The notes beneath the pieces are model-generated. The model saw nothing but the letters and a program-made list of their open reading frames with translations. It was not told the DNA's origin and ran no database searches. Positions 36,669 to 48,040 of a stretch of 64,000 nucleotides of DNA are shown here, piece after piece. Each line of letters begins with the position of its first letter. Position 1 is the stretch's first letter. The position numbers and the translations under genes were made by a program. This DNA is from Odobenus rosmarus divergens (lineage: Eukaryota; Chordata; Mammalia; Carnivora; Odobenidae): contig NW_004450324.1 in assembly GCF_000321225.1 (NCBI RefSeq), positions 1,068,877 to 1,132,876 of the forward strand. The letters are read 5' to 3'.

Positions 36669-37041
36669 AAGGCTTTTGTACACCCCTGGTACAGGAGGGA
36701 TCCCTGACATATAACTGGTTGCAACACCATGTTTCCTTTATTTATTCAAACTTTCATGGTTAAGGGTTTCTGATTCATACTCTAGACTGGACCCCAAAAT
36801 AGCGGACGGCTTTCTGTGGTCTCAGGACCTCTGTCAGGCACATCCTTCTCTAACTACCCTACAGAAAAGATTAGTAAAGAGTACAGTATTTCTGGAAGAA
36901 GAAATCAAAGCCATTTCTTGAGTCTCTCCCCCACTTTCTTTAAACCTCTTAAAATATTTGGAATGAAATTCAAAAGCAAAATAGCTCGTAAAGCTTATCC
37001 GGAATGGGTGACTCTATTGGAAAGAAGACTGGCATACTCAC

Positions 37042-37148
37042 CAGAGAGGAAATATACCCAGTCGTGTGGTGATAAAAACCATGGCAAACATAACAAACAG
37101 AAGATCACAAATTTTCTGAAACTTGGCATAATTTGCCATTTTGGCAGC
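37042..37148 (-). CDS. CERS6: CERS6 coding exon (probably exon 7), TLC domain
   Basis: The minus strand gives 107 nt, 35 codons plus TG of a split Trp codon. It begins [18 protein letters not shown] and ends [11 protein letters not shown](W). The acceptor is CCTTCCTTTTATAG (from 37149) and the donor is GTGAGT (36-41 of the 37000 block). [11 protein letters not shown] completes the Lag1 motif that begins in the previous exon; the rest is a membrane segment ending in the conserved TRLGIFPLW. It covers about residues 247-282. This exon is not a multiple of three, so skipping it would shift the frame. The next exon, expected to begin with G and then VLNTTLFESWE, was not seen down to base 1, so the following intron is at least 37 kb in this assembly. 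Confidence 0.96.
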
Positions 37149-39874
37149 CTATAAAAGGAAGGAATGTGATATATTAATTTAGTTAAACTGGTAAATGAAA
37201 AGCTTCTTTCAAAATGCATGTGTCTCCTATAAGATATAACTTACCAGATGCATAAAACCGCCTGCTACTTTGAAATGTCATACATCATGCATCAGTATTT
37301 ATAAATTACCCATAAGTTGAGCGAAATGCAACATTAGCTATAAGTAAAACTATGGACTGTCACAGATTTAATAAAACATTCAGCAACCTGAAAAATTCAA
37401 TTATATGATCTCAGGAAAACAAAAATAAGAAAATTCCTGCATTATAGATGATATTAGCAAGGCAAAGACACCAACACAGGAATTTGGCATAACAGGCCAA
37501 AGTAGAAAGTGCTAGGTAATCCTTTAAAACTCTAATGAGCCCCAAACACTAAGGCCACAAACTTCACACAGATTATATGAAGCCTTTCTGCATTGTTTTC
37601 TTCTTTCTCCTTAGAATGAAAGGTTCTCCTTAAATAGTCATTAAGGAATATTCTGGAGAGACAGTTTCTTGGCTTATTCTCATAAATTTAGAAATAAAGA
37701 ACACATCAAGATCATGTTATTTCAATGAATCCATTTAGGTATAATTTTCAAAGTTACATTAATGGATCATTTTCTAGATGAAAGTCACTGTGTTCCAAGT
37801 GTCTGTAAGAATTACCCTAATAATTCATGATAGTAATTTAAGTGACCATTTTTTATATTATAAATTAGGGAAGAGATTACCTCCCTTTTCCTACCATCTA
37901 CACACTTTTTAACAGATGATTCTAAAGTAACAATAGGTGACACTGAAAAGATAATTTTGCTTGATCACCTCTTTTTACATTTTCACATAGAATTCACATG
38001 CACCCACACACAGGGTTATAAACTGAAGATGTCTTGCTGAATTCATAACATTACTTTCTACTTCTTAGAAAGTTAAATTAGCTGAGTCAAACCTGAAAGG
38101 ACTGTTGACAGTATCCATAGAAGCTACATTTTTGCAGCTTTAAGTAAAACACAGAGCGATGAGAGAAATGGATTACTAAGAAAAAATATCCATTAACTGA
38201 ACAGAAACCAGGATTATGAACTTTCCATTTCATGAATACTTTGGGTGTGACATCACGAATTAAAGTAAGAAAGAAAAAAAGCATCTTCTGCCTCCTTCTG
38301 CCTAGGTAAACCATTTTTCTCTTATATTCATTCAACAGTATTCAATAGAAAAGTATCAAACATGCAATTTTTCTGAAATGTCTAGGTCATAGATCCCACT
38401 TCAAAGAGTTGATAGTTGACATATCTCATTATTTAGATATTCTCAAGCATTATTGTATAATGTAAAGAAAATCCATGTGATGAAGAATATTTGCTTTTAA
38501 GCCACATGACTGGCATTTCCGGATTGTTTTTCTTTTCTGGGTAAAAGTGATGGACAAAGATTCAACCAGCCATTTCCACAGACATTAAAGTTGGCAGATT
38601 GTACAAGATTAATTTGGAAACTATATATTGTTGTATAAATCTCCACTTTCAAGCATACTTAGGATTTAACCAAATGATACCTGGTTTACAGGAGACTGCC
38701 CTTATACAACTATATTTCTCTTTTTAAAAAAATATGCTAAACAGAGTTTAGCTTGAGTCACTTAAAAATTATAGTGCCACACTATCATCTGACATATCTA
38801 GCCCATTAGGACTGTTTTTCTATTTCATAATCTTATAAGGAACAGAGTTTTTAATGAAGTGCTGTATATATTTCAAACCTTGATTAATCATCTTTATAGT
38901 AGATTCAATTTCATCATGTGGAATTTCTGCTTATACTGTAATAATAGATCATTATTTGAGAGCACCTCTATATTCAAAGTGACAGTATATACTTCAAGGG
39001 GCAGAACTGTGTGGACCAACAAGAATAAAAACTCAGAATACAGATTCTATGACCCATTTCTACATGAAATTTGTACTCTGGTAAGTTTATCTTTCACCAG
39101 TCACATAAATTTCTTAACATAAAGTAAAAAGTCTTTTATTCAATTATATAACACTATGTCTCTTCATAGGGGCCATAAGTAAGAGTAAATACCACATCAA
39201 AATATTCCTTGGGATTTTATCTTTTGAAATATGCTTGAAGCATTTTTCTTTTTCTTCTTTTTTTTGCTACTTTAATAATCCTAAATGATAATGGTTTAGA
39301 AAGTTTATCAAAATACAACCAATATTTCCTCAAATACTCTTTATACTTATACATGTAGAGAACAAAGTTTTTATATTTAATTTACAATTCATATACACTT
39401 TTCACTGTAAAAATACTAGGATAATACATCTATTGGCAATAAAAACTATGATTACTAATTAATGTCATCAGGATGTACAACTATTAATAACTAAATTGAG
39501 TTGTATGTACTTCACAGATAGATCAGTGTGAAACTTATAACACCAGAAACAAAACCTTTTCAAGTAATGATTTTCCGATTGTAAAACATTCATTTCTTAA
39601 GTGTGGGATAGTAAAGGTTTTCATTATTCTACTAATAAAGAATGCTAAGATGATGAACATGCTTTGTATAAAAATGTACGGACTAAAGTCTCATTTTTAC
39701 CAATTTAACTTACAAAGAAACACTTTGCAGTTTAAAATCAGTCATATACTCTCATATATCAATCATATACTATCTTCCCCCAGGGCGATACAGAATAACA
39801 TAGAAGAACTGATGGTCTTGGGGATTTCCTGAATTCTAGATTTCAAACTCTTAAAGATGAAAGGAAACTCTTAC
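37149..39874 (-). other. CERS6: CERS6 intron between exons 6 and 7, nearly repeat-free
   Basis: This 2,726-bp intron has GT-AG borders. I see no young SINE or L1 in it, which contrasts with the rest of the window. It is AT-rich, and no further exon or RNA gene was recognised. Confidence 0.85.
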
Positions 39875-40003
39875 CTCTAGAAGAGCATCAGCTGAATCAT
39901 GAAGACAGAGGACCAGGGTCCCAACTCGGGCCATATTGTTGACGTATGAAAAGGAAATCAAGAAAATAGCTACAAGGTGATGCAGGAACATAATGCCAAA
40001 GTC
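39875..40003 (-). CDS. CERS6: CERS6 coding exon (probably exon 6): catalytic His-His and Lag1 motif
   Basis: The minus strand gives 129 nt, 43 codons, phase 0 at both ends. It begins [20 protein letters not shown] and ends [13 protein letters not shown]. The acceptor is TTCCTTCCTCAAG (from 40004) and the donor is GTAAGAG (to 39874). This is the heart of the enzyme. HH at exon residues 8-9 (about 211-212 of the protein) is the histidine pair needed for activity in Lag1/CerS proteins, and [18 protein letters not shown] is the Lag1 motif, with the conserved acidic residue in LHD. Compared with the human protein as I remember it, there are conservative changes after HHLV (Ala) and before FSY (Ser); this needs an alignment. 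No frameshift or stop is present, so this looks like a working gene, not a pseudogene. Confidence 0.97.
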
Positions 40004-40064
40004 CTTGAGGAAGGAAAAACACAGCCATGTTAGGTCTTAGAGGACAGCAATGTTTCCATTCATC

Positions 40065-40262
40065 TCTTCCATTATTCAACAAATACTTCCCAAGGTTCTT
40101 AACGGACCTAGCACTGGGGATACTAAAGTGAGTAAGATGTATTTCCTACCCTCTGGGAGCTCACTACAGAGTGGCAGAGGCATAAAGGGGACCGGTAACT
40201 ATGGAGAATGTGATAAATGCCAGGACTAAGGCCAGATCATAAAGGGTATTTTGTACGTAAAC
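40065..40262 (-). repeat. L2 LINE remnant close to exon 6
   Basis: 'ATTCAACAAATACTTCCCAA', 'CTAGCACTGGGGATACTAAA' and 'CTCTGGGAGCTCACTACAGA' follow the reverse of the L2 3' end. It starts about 60 bp from the exon 6 acceptor. Confidence 0.6.
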
Positions 40263-40740
40263 CAAAGAATTTGAAGCTATGGGAGAAATCGCCTCAGAAT
40301 TTCAAGCAAAGAAAGGCATTACTTGGATCTCTACTATAGGAAAATCCTTGGGGCAGCGGCGCAGGTCCAACGGGACCACTTCTCGGACTACCGTGGCTGG
40401 GGATCCTGCATCCTTCCCCTAGAATATGTCCATTGGGATGGTAAAATAAGAATCCTAATATGCGGCTTTCTGATGAATCGTACACAAACAAGCCCTAAAT
40501 TTTAACCCTTACTTGTCCATAGTCATTAGAAAAAGAAACTGGTGAAAGTAATGATAAATTGGCCACCTTTATTTCGGTCAATTTCAATGGAGCTGCTGGT
40601 CGGCCCATGTGAAAAGATCATCTTTCTCTGACACTGATTTATCTCCTGGCCATCTGGACATAGTTTGTTGTGATGCAGAATTTCTGTTGCTTGGATATAC
40701 AGTCTCTCATTTACTAATATTTTTACCCTTATTTATTTTT

Positions 40741-40930
40741 TAAGATTTATTTATTTACTTGAGAGTGTGCATGCATGAGTGGGGGGAGGGGCAGAGGGAA
40801 AGAGAATCTCAAGCAGACTCCCCACTGAGCTCAGAGCCCAACACAGGGCTTGATCTCATGACCCTGAGACCATGACCTGAGCCAAAATCAAGAGTTGGAC
40901 GCTTAACCAACTGAGCCACCCAGGTGCCCT
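40741..40930 (-). mobile_element. SINEC
   Basis: Reverse copy with head 'GAGCCACCCAGGTGCCC'. Inexact flanks TTTACCCTTATTTATTT and TTTGCTCTTATTTATAA. It is the nearest SINE on the 5' side of CERS6 exon 6. Confidence 0.9.
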
Positions 40931-41354
40931 TTGCTCTTATTTATAAATCTATTTCTTCCAGAGTACACTTGAACTTCTCTGGACTTAAATGCCAAGATTA
41001 GCTCTAGTGGTGATCTATTTGAAGCCTTAGAAAAATAAAGCTATTCATGTAAAGATAAATAAATTAGCCAAAATGAAAAGCATATTATGAAACTGAGAAA
41101 GAGAGAGAGAAAGAGAGCAAGTATGTGCATATGCTCTTTATTCAGTAGCTATTGATGTCATATAGTTTTGGATTTGAAAGGTCAACCTCAGTGACTTTTA
41201 AATGGTTTTAAAACATTTAAGCAATGGCCTTTGTTTAGATCCTGAAAGCAGCTAATGATTATCCATAAGTAATGAAATATTGCTATTAGGTCCTTTGCCA
41301 TTTATTTCACTGTATAGTTCCCATATTGAAAAAATTTTCAATTATTTGGTTTTA

Positions 41355-41537
41355 TTTTTTAATTTTTTAAAAGATTTTATTTATTTGAGAGAGTGAGAGA
41401 GAGTACAAGTGGGGAGGAGAGAGAGAAGCAGGCTCCCCACTGAGCAGGGAGCCTGACGTGGGTCTCGATCCCAGGACCCTGAGACCACGACCCAAGCTGA
41501 AGGCAGTTGCCTAACCAACTGATCCATCCAGGTGCCC
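41355..41537 (-). mobile_element. SINEC
   Basis: Reverse copy. Exact 16-bp duplication CAATTATTTGGTTTTA at 41339-41354 and 41538-41553. Confidence 0.95.
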
Positions 41538-41865
41538 CAATTATTTGGTTTTAATTTATATAACATGAACCTACCAAGGTATGGATATTTCTACTGTTTA
41601 AATTCCTGTGATACAGAACTCTTAAAAATGTCTTTTTATGTTTTATAAAATTAAGCTTTAAATGGCAATGATGAAATAAAGTTAAATTTGTAAGTTTTAA
41701 AAAAAATCTCACAATGTTTCAGTGGTTCTGTACATACATGACTATATCCAGGGGTTACTTTTCTGCCTTGGAAAGTGCCAAACATTTACTGATAACCATA
41801 CATATTGATTTATTACTAGGATAAACAATGCATTAGTGTCCTAAATAAGGTCAATTTATAGTGTT

Positions 41866-42188
41866 TTTTTTTTCACTTTTTTTATTAACACATATTATTT
41901 GTTTCAGGGGTACAGGTCTGTGATTCATCAGTCTTACACAATTCACAGAGCTAACCATAGCACATACCCGCCCCAGTGTCCATCACCCAGCCACCCCAAT
42001 CCTCCCATCCGCCTCCACTCCAGCAACCCTCAGCTTGTTTCCTGAGATTAAAGAGTCTCTTATGGTTTGTCTCCCTCTCCAGTTTCGTCTTGTTTCATTT
42101 TTCCCTCCTTTCCCCTATGATCCTCTGTCTTGTTTCTCAAATTCCTCATATCAGTGAGATCATATGATACTTGTCTTTCTCTGACTGA
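41866..42188 (-). mobile_element. L1 3' UTR fragment
   Basis: Reverse-oriented L1 (TTGTTTCAGGGGTACAGG, C-rich tract, then TCATATCAGTGAGATCATATG). The left T-rich run at 41862-41885 is its tail side. Possible imperfect flanking duplication GGTCAATTTA and GGTCGACAATTTA. Confidence 0.82.
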
Positions 42189-44752
42189 AGGTCGACAATT
42201 TAAAAAATGAATTGCAACTATTTCTCTTCTTTTCAGCTAACCTAGTCTCCAAATTCACCATGTTCTATTGATGGTGGATACCACTGTTGGAAAAATCACC
42301 TGTCTTCTATCAGTCAATTCCAACTACCCACAGAACTATAGAACCAAATCTTGCAAATTGTTGACCCACAACTATGGTCCTTCCTTCAGAACCACATTCA
42401 CCACCCAGTTTTCAGCTCACTGGCAGAGAGAAATAATGATCATGCTATTGAATGAGTCTCATGAGTGATTATGTACAGACTCAACTTACCAGTTTTACCT
42501 ACTTCTGATTTTCTGATGTTCTTGTGGTGTCTAGGATTTTCCTAAATCATTAAAGTTGGACAATACCAAAATTCCTTAGGTATACAATGAAAATTACTCT
42601 GATAATGTTTTCTACTGGAAGGTGAAATCTCTTCTCTCTTATCAAAAATTTATTAGGTTCCAGTACCAGGAGCATCATGTTCTACCAAACAAGAGCTACT
42701 TCAAAACAATGCATCAAGTGAAACTAACCTATCAAACAATACTTTAAACTGTTTCCTAAACATAAGTAAATGAAAACATACAGCACTTAATCCAATAGTT
42801 CAGTGAGTTTATATTTGCCTATGCTCAATATGCAGATTTAAAATCTAACCTGTTGAGTACCTAACCAGAACATTTCCCACATTTCCTATTGTTCAGCCCG
42901 GAATGACTGCTCTGGATTTACTGAAAGAAAACAAGAGTTTTTCTCTATTTAGTTTAAAAATGAATAAATATAAACTGATTAAAACACTTATGGATGATTA
43001 GGACCATTTTATAATTAAGTTTCCTAATTCGTATTTGATATAAATGTCAATAAACAACACAAAGCTCTTAGCAATATAGCAAGCATCGCTTAAATATGAG
43101 AGCCTTGTTTTTGAGACAAAGTTTGCTTTGTGAAGATGATTCCTGAATATAAATCCCCTGGTCCTGGAAAATATTTATTACTGAGAGACTCAGAGTTATG
43201 CCCATGGCAGAAGACCAATTTTCATTATACAGTCATTATCTGTATCAATATGAAGAAAGCATGAATAATGAATTTTGTCTTTTACGTTTCTGCTTCAGAA
43301 AGCATTATACCCAACAAAATACCTTCAATAAAAGCCATGCAATCATTAATGTATTACCTCTCCTTACCTTGATCCCTTTCTTTAAGTAGGCACTGAATTT
43401 GGTCTAAATAACAGTTTTCAAATAAATTGTCAACTTGGACCTTATCAATGCAGGGTAAGAACTCCCATCCTCAGGTTTGTTATTGTTGAAAAATGACTGG
43501 TGTGTAGGTAAACACAGGCCTGGCCACAGGAACCTTAGCATCTTAGGTTGAGAATGTTTTCTCGCATTTTTGGTAGCAGCAATTAGGGAGAAAGATTGTG
43601 ATTTCTTCTTGGCACTCACACTGAGGACTGATTCCAAAGACCTTATTCAAAACAGACCAGTCTGGCCACCTGTGTCACTGGTGTTCCCTGCCTCCTGCTA
43701 TTCTGCCATATTGTTTCTGGACATCTTCTCAGCCAACATCAAGGGTTCCTTCTATGTTTGCTGCCTTAATATGGACCCTGACCTCAGCCCTCATTCCAGT
43801 GGCTGTTCCTATGTTAATTATCAGAGATGGAAAAAAAAAATCAGATGTAGTCTTGACTCAAAGTCAATTAGAATGAGTCTACAATGAAAGAATTCAAGGA
43901 AGAGCCATCCATTTTTAATACCAGAAACTGGTAAGATAATGCTGTTTTTTTTCCTCATTACATATTGAATGGCATTTAGAAAACCAGAATAGCCTCTTAG
44001 TCTGTTCTGTATAGCTTCCACAACAGAATTCCCTGGATACATGTAAAATTCCAGCTACTTGGGCTCCATCGCCAACTGTTGGAATGAGAAATGGCATCCT
44101 TACTTCAGTTCTCCAGGGGAATTTCTTGAAAAATAAAATATTAGTGGTGAAAGGCCAGAAGGATCACCCTCATTGAAACAGAAGTCTGGTGTTCTGTATG
44201 ATGGAACTCCCTTTGCAATGATTGGGATGCAAAGACTCTTCAAAATAATGCTCTGTCTCCAGGAAGCACCAGAAATTCATTCATCTTGATGTACAAGTTT
44301 TTATGAAAGCAAAATTAACTCATTTCTCATTAGGGGAAAAAAACCCATCACAAACAATAAAAAACTTGTTCTCTAAATTCCCATTTGCTGGAAAAAGTAC
44401 TCATAATTTCATAGAGTTTCTTTTGGGAATAATCTTTGCAACAAATAAAGCAAAACAGTGGTGAACCTTCTGAAAAAAGAAATAAGACCAAGATTTTAAG
44501 TGATAGCTGATTTAGATGCGCATGGATAGTGAAGAATATGAAATATTTCTAAAGTGCAAGGCAAAGAAAAGGCTCTTCCTTCTCAGATGCAAATGACATG
44601 TATTAGCTTTCCTGAATTTAACAAATAAAATTAACAAATATAATAAACTTATAATAGAAAATCACCTGAATACAAATCAGGTAATTATCACCAGGTTACC
44701 CTTTTAACAGATTTTCAAATTCTCTAAGGAAACAGAAGGACAACATCATAAC

Positions 44753-44940
44753 TTTTTTCTTTTTTTTTGAAAGGGAGAAAGAGAATGGAGAGGGAGGGGC
44801 TGAGGGAGAGAGAGAATCTTAAGCAGGTTTCCTGCTCAGCCCTGAGCGGGACACGGGGCTTGATCTCACAACTCTGAGATCATGACCTGAGCCAAAATCA
44901 ACAGCCAGGTGCTTAACAGACTGAGCCACCCAGGTGACCC
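44753..44940 (-). mobile_element. SINEC
   Basis: Reverse copy, more diverged than its neighbours, with head 'GAGCCACCCAGGTGACCC'. Flanking repeats are only roughly similar. Confidence 0.85.
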
Positions 44941-45430
44941 AGCAACAATGTAATTTAAAACTGATTTCATTGTATGGCAACTGCAACAACAGTTGAAATC
45001 TCTCAGGTCTATCTGCTTTGTTTTGCTTTGTTTTAAATAGTTTTTTTTTTTTATTTGAACCTTCAAGGTACCTAGAAAGTTGTGTGACTTTTGACAGAAT
45101 AACATGTTATTTTTTATAGAGATCAATAACACACTGTCTTCCTATCTCTTCACTTGGGATTTTGCAACCTGAGGGTAAAACTCAGAAAGGTTGGAGAAGC
45201 ACAGTTGTGCAAGAAGTGGACTTCTAGCACATAACTTGGCAATGTGCAGGGGAGAGTGGCCACACAGGCTCCATCCCCACTGCAGCCCAGATGCACAGAT
45301 GGAGACGGGGAGGATCTCAGACAAAACCTACATATGGCAAGAATAATCATAGGTACTTTTTCCTTTGAGAGAAGAGGAAAATAGGTTCTCAACCTTTGGC
45401 TATAGCTAAAGTCCTGATTTACAGCATGAA

Positions 45431-46120
45431 NNNNNNNNNNNNNNNNNNNNNNNNNNNNNNNNNNNNNNNNNNNNNNNNNNNNNNNNNNNNNNNNNNNNNN
45501 NNNNNNNNNNNNNNNNNNNNNNNNNNNNNNNNNNNNNNNNNNNNNNNNNNNNNNNNNNNNNNNNNNNNNNNNNNNNNNNNNNNNNNNNNNNNNNNNNNNN
45601 NNNNNNNNNNNNNNNNNNNNNNNNNNNNNNNNNNNNNNNNNNNNNNNNNNNNNNNNNNNNNNNNNNNNNNNNNNNNNNNNNNNNNNNNNNNNNNNNNNNN
45701 NNNNNNNNNNNNNNNNNNNNNNNNNNNNNNNNNNNNNNNNNNNNNNNNNNNNNNNNNNNNNNNNNNNNNNNNNNNNNNNNNNNNNNNNNNNNNNNNNNNN
45801 NNNNNNNNNNNNNNNNNNNNNNNNNNNNNNNNNNNNNNNNNNNNNNNNNNNNNNNNNNNNNNNNNNNNNNNNNNNNNNNNNNNNNNNNNNNNNNNNNNNN
45901 NNNNNNNNNNNNNNNNNNNNNNNNNNNNNNNNNNNNNNNNNNNNNNNNNNNNNNNNNNNNNNNNNNNNNNNNNNNNNNNNNNNNNNNNNNNNNNNNNNNN
46001 NNNNNNNNNNNNNNNNNNNNNNNNNNNNNNNNNNNNNNNNNNNNNNNNNNNNNNNNNNNNNNNNNNNNNNNNNNNNNNNNNNNNNNNNNNNNNNNNNNNN
46101 NNNNNNNNNNNNNNNNNNNN
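45431..46120. other. Assembly gap (690 N)
   Basis: There are 690 unknown bases. Long open frames through this block are artefacts of the Ns. The gap probably hides most of the BTF3 retrocopy's coding region and any 5' UTR; its true length may differ. Confidence 0.99.
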
Positions 46121-46455
46121 GATGATGATGAAGTTCCAGATCTTGTGGAGAATTTTGATGAAGCTTCCAAGAATGAAGCAAACTGAATTGAGTCAACTTC
46201 TGAAGAACATAAAACTTGAAGAAGTTACTGGGAGCTGCTATTTTATATTATGACTGCTTTTTAAAATTTTGTTCATGGATCTCATAAAATCTAGATCTCT
46301 AATATTTTTAAGCCCAAGCCCCGTGGACACTGCAGCTCTTTTTAGTTTTTGCTTATACACAATTCATTCTTTGCAGCTAATTAAGCTGAAGAAGCCTGGG
46401 AATAAAGTTTGAAACAAGGTTAATAAAGTTCTTTGCCTAGGAAAGAAAAAAAAAA
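46121..46455 (+). pseudogene. BTF3: BTF3 processed pseudogene (3' part; 5' part lies in the assembly gap)
   Basis: Directly after the gap, 46121-46183 reads DDDEVPDLVENFDEASKNEAN and stops with TGA at 46184-46186. This is the C-terminus of BTF3, the beta subunit of the nascent polypeptide-associated complex; BTF3L4 differs just before VPDL. The following 3' UTR also fits BTF3 as I know it ('GGGAGCTGCTATTTTATATT', 'AATTCATTCTTTGCAGC'). A polyadenylation signal AATAAA at 46422-46427 is followed by an A-rich tail at 46441-46455. No intron is visible, and the copy sits antisense inside a CERS6 intron. These are the marks of an L1-mediated retrocopy. Whether the hidden coding part is intact cannot be told. 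A candidate target-site duplication is 45387-45403 and 46456-46472 (15 of 17 identical), which would put the 5' end near 45404. Confidence 0.9.
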
Positions 46456-46820
46456 TGTCAACCTTTGGGTATCTGCAGTCTCCCTCAATTTATTTGGCTA
46501 TTTTATTTTTAGCTGGCCTCAAATGTTGGTGTACTATGAAGAGAACTGGTTAAATGTGCCATTAAAAAAAGGTATTTCAAATAACAAGGCCCTTCTTGTT
46601 AAAAACCGTAACTTGAATTCACTGTCATTCTCATGGAGAACCTATTTATGCTAGGGTAAATATTCACAGGAAAATTTGGGAAGGGATAAAAAAGTGTGAT
46701 TGATTTGAGAAATATTTGTTCAATTATAAAGTGGAGTAGTTCTCACAGAAATTATTCGGTTACCCTTCTCTAAAATTCAATCCATGAATAAAACTTCATT
46801 TACACTAAATCTACAGTCAC

Positions 46821-47012
46821 TTTTTAAAGATTTTTTTATTTGAGACAGAGAGAATGAGAGAGAGAGAGAGAGCACATGAGAGGGGGGAGGGTCAGAGGGA
46901 GAAGCAGACTCTCTGCCGAGCAGGGAGCCCGATGCGGGACTCAATCCAGGGACTCCTGGATCATGACCTGAGCCAAAGGCAGTCACTTAACCAACTGAGC
47001 CACCCAGGCGCC
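46821..47012 (-). mobile_element. SINEC
   Basis: Reverse copy. Exact flanks CTACAGTCAC at 46811-46820 and 47013-47022. Confidence 0.93.
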
Positions 47013-47307
47013 CTACAGTCACGTTTATTTCAACACTTTTTTTCCAATAGACTAGATTTTTCCAACTTTGGACTAAATATATACAGACTGAGGTCTTTGC
47101 AGGAGATTACTGTCACATACAGACATCATTCTAAAAACAAGTTGCGTGCCAAGAAATTGATTAAAGACATCTAAATTTACTACTGTTACTATCAAAATGT
47201 TTGAAAAAATATGTACTGATGTGATTTAAATATCTCTACTAGCCATTCTCAAACCTGACATCCTAACTATTCAGCAAATATGTACATCTAGGCCACTCTA
47301 GTTTAAA

Positions 47308-47526
47308 GCAGAGAATGGCACAATATGGCTCCCAAGCCAAATCTGGCCTACAAATGGAGATATTTTTGTCAATAAAGTTTTATTAGAACACTGTCACATT
47401 CGTTTAACCAACGCTTATGGCAGTGTTCCTCTTACAGTTGAGTACCTGCAACAGAGACTGTGTGGCCTGCAAGTTTAAAATATTTACTATCTGGCCCTTC
47501 ATAGGAAAGTCTGATGGCCCCTGCCT
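47308..47526 (-). repeat. Same hAT-Charlie group element, opposite orientation
   Basis: Shares with the copy at 29400-29611, in reverse, the 'CAATAAAGTTTTATTAGAAC' stretch region and 'TTTACTATCTGGCCCTTCAT', and ends near GGCCCCTGCC. Borders approximate. Confidence 0.7.
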
Positions 47527-48008
47527 TAGAGCCACATCTAAGGATCTATTTTGGGAAACTCAAGTCACGTTATCTGAGATGTGACAATTGCATAGTGTCA
47601 TGTCCAACTTCATCACATTTTCTTCAGATAAAGGATGTATGAGAGATTTAATTTTCTTAGGTGTTCTGAAGTAATCCATGAGATATTACTCTTAAAATTC
47701 AGATAAACTATTAAAAAGAGTTTTGGCAGATATCTCTACTAAAATTCTCACGATAAATTACAACTACAACTTCAAGAAAATTTGAAAATCAAGAAATTTT
47801 TTCACCAGTTTTTAAAATAAAAGCTGTCTGTCCAGAGGCAGTATTACTTTCCCTAAAACTAGATGTGCTATTACTTTATAGCTTCTGGGAATATATATAA
47901 AGTGAAATTAAGACCGCTGTCTAAGCAGTGTTTACCTAATCTTTCTCCTGTGTAACATTTATGGTACCATTTCAAGATCAAGAACCCATAATCTTGTCTC
48001 CATGAATT

Positions 48009-48040
48009 ATTAAATATTAAATATTAAATATTAAATATTT
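48009..48040. repeat. (TTAAATA)n minisatellite
   Basis: About four and a half direct 7-bp units. Confidence 0.9.

Larger units (their letters stand above)
1..37041 (-). other. CERS6: CERS6 intron after exon 7 (5' part, at least 37 kb)
   Basis: All of this is intron by position. I recognise repeats at the places listed separately. Between them I see no exon, RNA gene or clear regulatory element. Such blocks are 1-1180, 1851-3480 (GC-richer, with a purine-rich run at 2516-2640), 4880-6230, 7320-8090, 8480-9600, 9741-10300, 11449-14286 (12190-12560 looks like an old unassigned repeat), 17857-21009 (19560-19960 may be an old unassigned repeat), 22065-28835 with MIR and L2 remnants, 29620-33010 with one SINE and one MIR, and 33924-36510 with one SINE. 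Open frames here are short and show no family resemblance. Confidence 0.85.

Noticed and set aside
45150..46253. Open frames of 348, 285 and 254 residues across the N block
   Set aside because: They are open only because Ns are not read as stops. The real content is flanking intron and the BTF3 retrocopy.
48009..48040. Regular direct repeats considered as a CRISPR-like array
   Set aside because: Contiguous 7-bp AT units with no spacers in a mammalian intron: a simple repeat.
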